A stretch of 34,107 bases of DNA from Gnetum montanum. Its lineage: Eukaryota > Streptophyta > Gnetopsida > Gnetales > Gnetaceae. The notes beneath the pieces are model-generated. The model made no database searches and was not told the DNA's origin. It worked only from the letters and a program-made list of their open reading frames with translations. The stretch lies in contig MNCI01037976.1 of the NCBI GenBank assembly GCA_015680685.1, positions 469,565 to 503,671 on the forward strand, written 5' to 3'. Below are positions 30,172-34,107 of the stretch, one piece after another. The translations under genes and the position numbers were made by a program. Each line of letters starts with the position of its first letter. Positions within the stretch are counted from its first letter, which is position 1.

Positions 30172-30716
30172 TCAAGATGTTCTAGATTTACCCTTGATGT
30201 CAAATCCGCAAGAAATGACAACGGTAGGGTTTTGATTTGTGGCAGCAACTAGATGCAAAACACCATAAGGAAACATGACCAAACACAGTGGTGGGGTTTT
30301 GATCAATGGTAGTAGCAAACATGTCATCAACAAAACCTCCACCCTCATCAATAACAACCACCACTCAGTTTAATCACTGCTAAGTTCAATACCACTGACA
30401 TCTTTGGTAGCAACATGGCATCCACAATGTAGTCATGGTAATCAAATTTTGGCATGCTTTTGTCATATCTAGTTCTAAAGTCATTTCTCAACATTTGGTA
30501 GCAATGGCAAAGGTTTCTAGGCATCACACACATCAAGGTTTCCAAGAGGCCAATTCCATAATGGCTACTTTCAACATTGATCACAAGTGCTCCTTGGCAG
30601 CTATCAACAATACTCTGGTGACCTTGACATGTCCATTAGCACTGCATTCTAAATTTTTATCATTGCAAGTGGCCACAACGAAGGTTATATTCAAAGTTCC
30701 AGGAGTGTTACCCTAG
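30172..30716. other. Less AT-rich block with overlapping open frames, unrecognised
   Basis: Frames are open on both strands (plus 30435-30716; minus 30584-30348 and 30357-30172). The base composition seems less AT-rich than the surroundings, and GGTAGCAAC-type words recur. None of the translations resembles a family I know. It may be a captured or old genic fragment, or a less decayed piece of retroelement. Strand cannot be decided. Confidence 0.3.
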
Positions 30717-31147
30717 ACTACAATAGTCACTTATTGTTTTTTGCAAATCAAGTAGGAATGAGGCACTAATTCTGCTAATGCATGATCTACTAGAATGTAT
30801 GAGCGTGTCTTCCTATGGTTGGATGATAGAGAATGCAATGAATGATGCAGCAGTAATGGAGGACATGTATAGTTTTGGCTGAGAGGTTTTTGGAAATCAA
30901 ACATTTAGTTCAAATTAATTTCTAAGTCAAAGAAAATAGAAAGATTTTGGATTTTTGATTTGCTGGTAAATGTGCCACATTTTGCGTATGGAGGGACATG
31001 ACCTTATGAAATTTCATGCTCTAGACATTATTTTTTATTGACAGTGTAATCATTAATATAATTAGTCTAGTTCTATGCATTTTTTTAAAAGAAGAGAGCT
31101 ATTATTTAGGAAAAAATGGGGCATTTGGCCATCATGCCTATTTTCTC
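30717..31147. other. No recognised feature
   Basis: AT-rich spacer. The 5' end of the LTR whose promoter lies at 31320 is probably in here, but no terminus is clear. Confidence 0.4.
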
Positions 31148-31319
31148 TATAGTAGTTACAATTAACTACCCTTGTAGTTGTAAATACCAGGCACTTGTCA
31201 ACTATAGCTTCCTAGTCTCCATGGTGGTTGTAACTACCACACATATGTCAAGTATAGCATTTTTTTTGTATAGTAGTTACAACAAACTTAGATAATGATT
31301 TTAAGTACCTTTAAGCCAC

Positions 31320-31327
31320 TATAAAAA
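31320..31327 (+). promoter_or_regulatory. LTR TATA box
   Basis: CACTATAAAAAGGCTCTAAGGG, directly downstream of the U3 repeats. The same core follows the TATA box on the minus strand at 140-129. Confidence 0.55.
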
Positions 31328-31907
31328 GGCTCTAAGGGTAGAATGTAAGGGGCTTTTAGAGGGGGAGAATCAAGAAGACATTTTGAAAATTTCTTGGAAT
31401 ATGGCTTGCTAAAGATATTATTTCAGCCACTTTGTTTAATCCCATGATTTCATTCTTTTCTATTTTGTTTTACTTGCATAACTAGTAGTTTAGGTAACAT
31501 TATTCTTGGAACTTAAATTTGTGATTTTTAGATCACTTTTATAGTTCTTTGTTGCATGATAGTAGGCTCCTATTAATATTTTTCATAGAAGAGCTCATGT
31601 TGGAAAGCCTCAAGAGTAATTTAATAGAAACGTTTATTATTATGCAATGTTTAAGGTTGCTATAAGGATTGCTGTAAGAGAGCCTTTGCTATAGACAAGC
31701 CAATTAAGAAATTCAATAGTCTAGAGGGTTTAAAAAAACCTTTGGTATTTTCATATGACTAAAATAGCTTTTTGATTTTTAAAGTATATCCTCTTGGTAT
31801 TTCAATCAAAAATTGTCAAATCTTTGAAAGCTTTGTTGGATGCAATCATTGACAACTATTATCTAGCCAAAATAGAGACTCATACATGGTATTTTATGTA
31901 GCAATTT

Positions 31908-32001
31908 TTAGTAGTATAGTAGGATTGTCTTTAAGAAATTATTTGTTTGAGCCNGTTAGTAGTATAGTAGGATTGTCTTTAAGAAATTATTTGTTTGAGC
32001 C
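31908..32001. other. Assembly join: 46-nt duplication around N
   Basis: 31908-31953 and 31956-32001 are identical over 46 nt, separated by N at 31954 and one base. This is what results when two overlapping contig ends are joined with a token N and not merged. The true sequence probably has one copy. Confidence 0.88.
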
Positions 32002-32132
32002 TAGAAAATTTTAACAATTCATAAATATTGAATTAGGGATAAATTTATTGTAAATTGTTTCCTTGTATCAATTTACCTTGCTTAAATATTTGATATTTTT
32101 ACACAAATATGCTTTCTTTTCTTTCTCTTTCC

Positions 32133-32226
32133 ATTAAATTTTTCTCTATTTCTAGTTTTCTTATGGAACTTTCTCTCTNTATTAAATTTTTCTCTATTTC
32201 TAGTTTTCTTATGGAACTTTCTCTCT
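32133..32226. other. Assembly join: 46-nt duplication around N
   Basis: 32133-32178 and 32181-32226 are identical over 46 nt, separated by N at 32179 and one base, the same pattern and length as the join at 31954. A minus-strand frame that spans it shows a doubled peptide, which is an artefact. Confidence 0.88.
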
Positions 32227-32500
32227 CTAGGGGAAATTAGGAGTAGATTGATAGAGTTGTGTTCAAATAGTTTTTGCAAAATTTTATTTGTTCCAAGTAG
32301 GTATTATAAAGATCATATAGACTAAGTGATTGAAAAAAATAGGAATCTCTAACAACTCATAGTATTTTACAAAGTCGGCTAAATCTCTTTTATGATAGCT
32401 AATTATAGCTTATATGCAATCCAACTATTTCAATATTCACAATAGAAAACACATACTCACATTTAACTACTAAGTCTATTTGAAGGTATATGGACCTTGG

Positions 32501-32926
32501 TGTTACCAGAAACCAACGAACACCTAAATATTATTTGAGGCACTCATTGGCAGTCACATCCCAAATGGTAGCCAACAATTCTTTTAGTGCTAGAAGGAGG
32601 GCCTAAAAATTTATCGTCAATGTTCATAAGTTTGATAGTTCTAGAATACCAACAATTATTTGTTACTATAAAGGCTTAAGAAAGTAGATTATATTTTTAG
32701 TTCATAACCAACAAGACTGATAGTTTGGAAGGTATTAATATTCAAAGGAGGTTCTTGATTATAAGAATTATTCTTCATTAGAAGAAGAATAAAAGAATGT
32801 TTTGAGTTTGGAACAAGTAGTGGATTAAAGACTAGAAGGTTGAGAAGATCTCCTCTTCTATCTGGTCTTTTATCTTATAAGATATGATCTAAGAAGTATA
32901 AAAGTTCAATAATCCAAAAGAATAAG
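32501..32926 (+). other. Leader between candidate LTR and gag
   Basis: Untranslated-like sequence, A-rich towards 32760-32900. No coding block that I can name before the gag start at 32927. Confidence 0.4.
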
Positions 32927-34038
32927 ATGGAAAATCCTTGGCAAAGAATCATACCATTAGGATTTCAAAATTAAAATGATATTTCTAAAGAAGTTTATAA
33001 TATTTACCTAAGAATTTAATTTCTGGAAAAGCTTACTTAGCTGAAGATTATATTCACATGTTTGAGTTAGCTTTAGTTCATGCAAATGCTCGACACCAAG
33101 ATCAAGCCTATAGGTTATTTGAAGCAAATCTAAAGGATGTGGCTTATATTTGGTACTCAAACTTGCCAAGTAATAGTATCATAAGTTGGGAAGATATGAA
33201 AAGTATCTTCTTAGCCTAATTTGGTGATAAATTATATCAACAACAACTATATTATGGGCTAATACAAGCTAAGCAAGGAGTCAAAGAATCAATTAGAGAT
33301 TTTAACATCAAATTTCAATGAATTTGAGGGCTCTTTCAAAGACAATATAAACCATCAAATGAAATCCTTAGAGAAACTTATCTTAAGGCTATCAATCCCA
33401 AAATTTCAATTTGGTTAAGAAGAACTCCAAACTTAACTACACTTGACTACTTTAGTGAGGCTATACAGTTAGAAAAATAGTTAAACTTGAATCATGAAGA
33501 GATTGCTATAGCTCAAAAAAAAAAAGAAAAAGTTATGATTTCTATGCTAGATTTTTATTAATTTAAAGCTTTACCAAGCCCATATCATATTAAAATAGAG
33601 CAAGAACCTGAAGGAAGAGAATCTAAAAAAGGATAATTAATGTGAGATATGTCCAAAAAAATAGTAAAAATAGAAGAAGCCTTGGCAAGAGTTAATATCA
33701 AGGAAGAAAAGAAAAATAGAAAACATAAATATCAAGACACTAAGTTAGTAGAAGATGAGGATGATAGTGACCTTGTTATGTCTAACTTTCTTGATATTGA
33801 ATCTAATAATGAGCTATCTAGTGTTCATTATGTAAGCAAATCTTATAATTTTGGGTCTAGTGATACTTCCTATCTATCAAGTTCTGAAGAAGATATATCC
33901 TTGGATGAGGAGTGTAATAACAATGAGGAAAAGGGATATAATCTGAGATCAAAAGAAAGACTAACTACTTCTGGACCTCTAAACATTATTGCTAATACAT
34001 CTACTGAAACACCGTTAAAAATTACGAGTCGGCCTTAG
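32927..34038 (+). pseudogene. Ty3/gypsy gag pseudogene
   Basis: Starts at ATG 32927 with MENPWQRIIPLGFQN, then a stop. It continues in shifted frames with ISKEVYNIYL and, from about 33020, SGKAYLAEDYIHMFELAL, RLFEANLKDVAYIWYSNLP, SIISWEDMKSIFLA, FGDKLYQQQL and IRDFNIKFQ, then AINPKISIWLRR. These are the ordered blocks of the retrotransposon gag domain. The last frame, 33649-34038, is acidic and Ser-rich (SYLSSSEEDISLDEECNNNEE) and ends near YNLRSKERL, a motif common between gag and protease in plant gypsy elements. There are at least three in-frame stops and one or more frameshifts before 33649. It differs clearly from the gag of elements A and B. Protease and pol would lie beyond the window. 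Confidence 0.8.
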
Positions 34039-34107
34039 GCAAAGATTCGCAATTCAAGTAAGGGCACATCTCAGCATTTCAGAGGGGGGGAAGAAGACAG
34101 AGCAACA
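34039..34107 (+). other. Continuation of the gypsy element to the window end
   Basis: Short tail after the gag stop, with a run of seven Gs at about 34084. The window stops before protease. Confidence 0.4.

Larger units (their letters stand above)
31148..32500 (+). repeat. Probable 5' LTR and leader of a Ty3/gypsy element
   Basis: U3 tandem units at 31173-31208 and 31223-31258 (36 bp each, 50 bp apart; GT.GTTGTAA.TACCA and TGTCAA.TATAGC), with partial copies on both sides. Then a TATA box (31320-31327) and a transcribed leader, with gag beginning at 32927. The TATA region matches the minus-strand LTR at 1-145 in three ordered blocks. TTGGTGTTACCAG near 32500 may be the primer site, but the match to a tRNA is poor, so the LTR end is uncertain. 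Two N joins fall inside (31954, 32179). Confidence 0.5.

Noticed and set aside
32082-32279. Minus-strand frame with a doubled Lys/Arg-rich peptide
   Set aside because: The doubling is created by the 46-nt duplication around the N at 32179, which looks like an assembly artefact.
32495-32515. Primer site TTGGTGTTACCAG for the right-hand gypsy element
   Set aside because: The placement is right, but the match to initiator-Met or other plant tRNA ends needs insertions; not strong enough.
1-34107. Phage, bacterial defence system, CRISPR array or operon
   Set aside because: No compact genes, ribosome-binding sites or repeat-spacer array; all recognisable content is plant retroelement or plant gene relic.

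Overview
This looks like a stretch of a large, transposon-filled land-plant nuclear genome. A gymnosperm such as a conifer is my best guess, but the sequence does not prove it. The DNA is AT-rich, no reading frame exceeds about 134 codons, and nearly everything recognisable is decayed LTR-retrotransposon. Two small relics of host genes lie near the left end. I see no intact gene, tRNA, rRNA, CRISPR array or bacterial-style operon.

Left part (1-8 kb). A minus-strand LTR-type promoter with U3 tandem repeats (1-280) is followed by two abutting host-gene fragments. One is a UFD1-domain pseudogene on the minus strand (569-1175); the other is a pentatricopeptide-repeat (PPR) fragment on the plus strand (1209-1467). 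Next come two related Ty3/gypsy elements placed head to head. Element A runs leftward: LTR 3191-4057, tRNA-Asp-type primer site 3171-3190, gag 3025-2100. Element B runs rightward: LTR tail ending at 4138, primer site 4139-4158, gag 4240-4790. A promoter-like LTR remnant sits near 5.7-6.4 kb, followed by unrecognised coding-like debris to 8 kb.

Middle (10-20.3 kb). This is a readable nest of three to four insertions. The host element is a Ty3/gypsy pol of the Tat type, on the plus strand, with reverse transcriptase and RNase H (11138-12235), then a second archaeal-type RNase H and integrase (18455-20294). Its reverse transcriptase is interrupted or abutted by a solo LTR (10239-11137) of the element A/B family. 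Its RNase H region is split by a complete, oppositely oriented Ty1/copia element (12236-18454). The copia element has 1104- and 1101-bp LTRs, an initiator-Met primer site, a polypurine tract, a gag relic and a perfect 5-bp target duplication (CTACC). The copia element appears to carry a further LTR-like insertion near 13.5-14 kb, whose relative lies at 24.25-24.66 kb.

Right part (20.3-34.1 kb). Mostly non-coding repeat debris: tandem repeats at 21.3 and 22.3 kb, a copia-type primer site at 26401, a third LTR plus primer site of the tRNA-Asp family (about 28850-29700), and an unexplained block at 30.2-30.7 kb that seems less AT-rich than its surroundings. Another gypsy element then begins, with U3 repeats, a TATA box at 31320 and a degenerate gag from 32927 that runs to about 34038, close to the window end. 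Two single Ns (31954, 32179) are each flanked by perfect 46-nt duplications and look like assembly joins, not biology.

The window therefore records retrotransposon layering and decay, not cooperating genes. The most informative structures are the dated nest at 10-20 kb, the decayed tRNA-Asp primer sites, and the back-to-back host-gene fragments at 0.6-1.5 kb.
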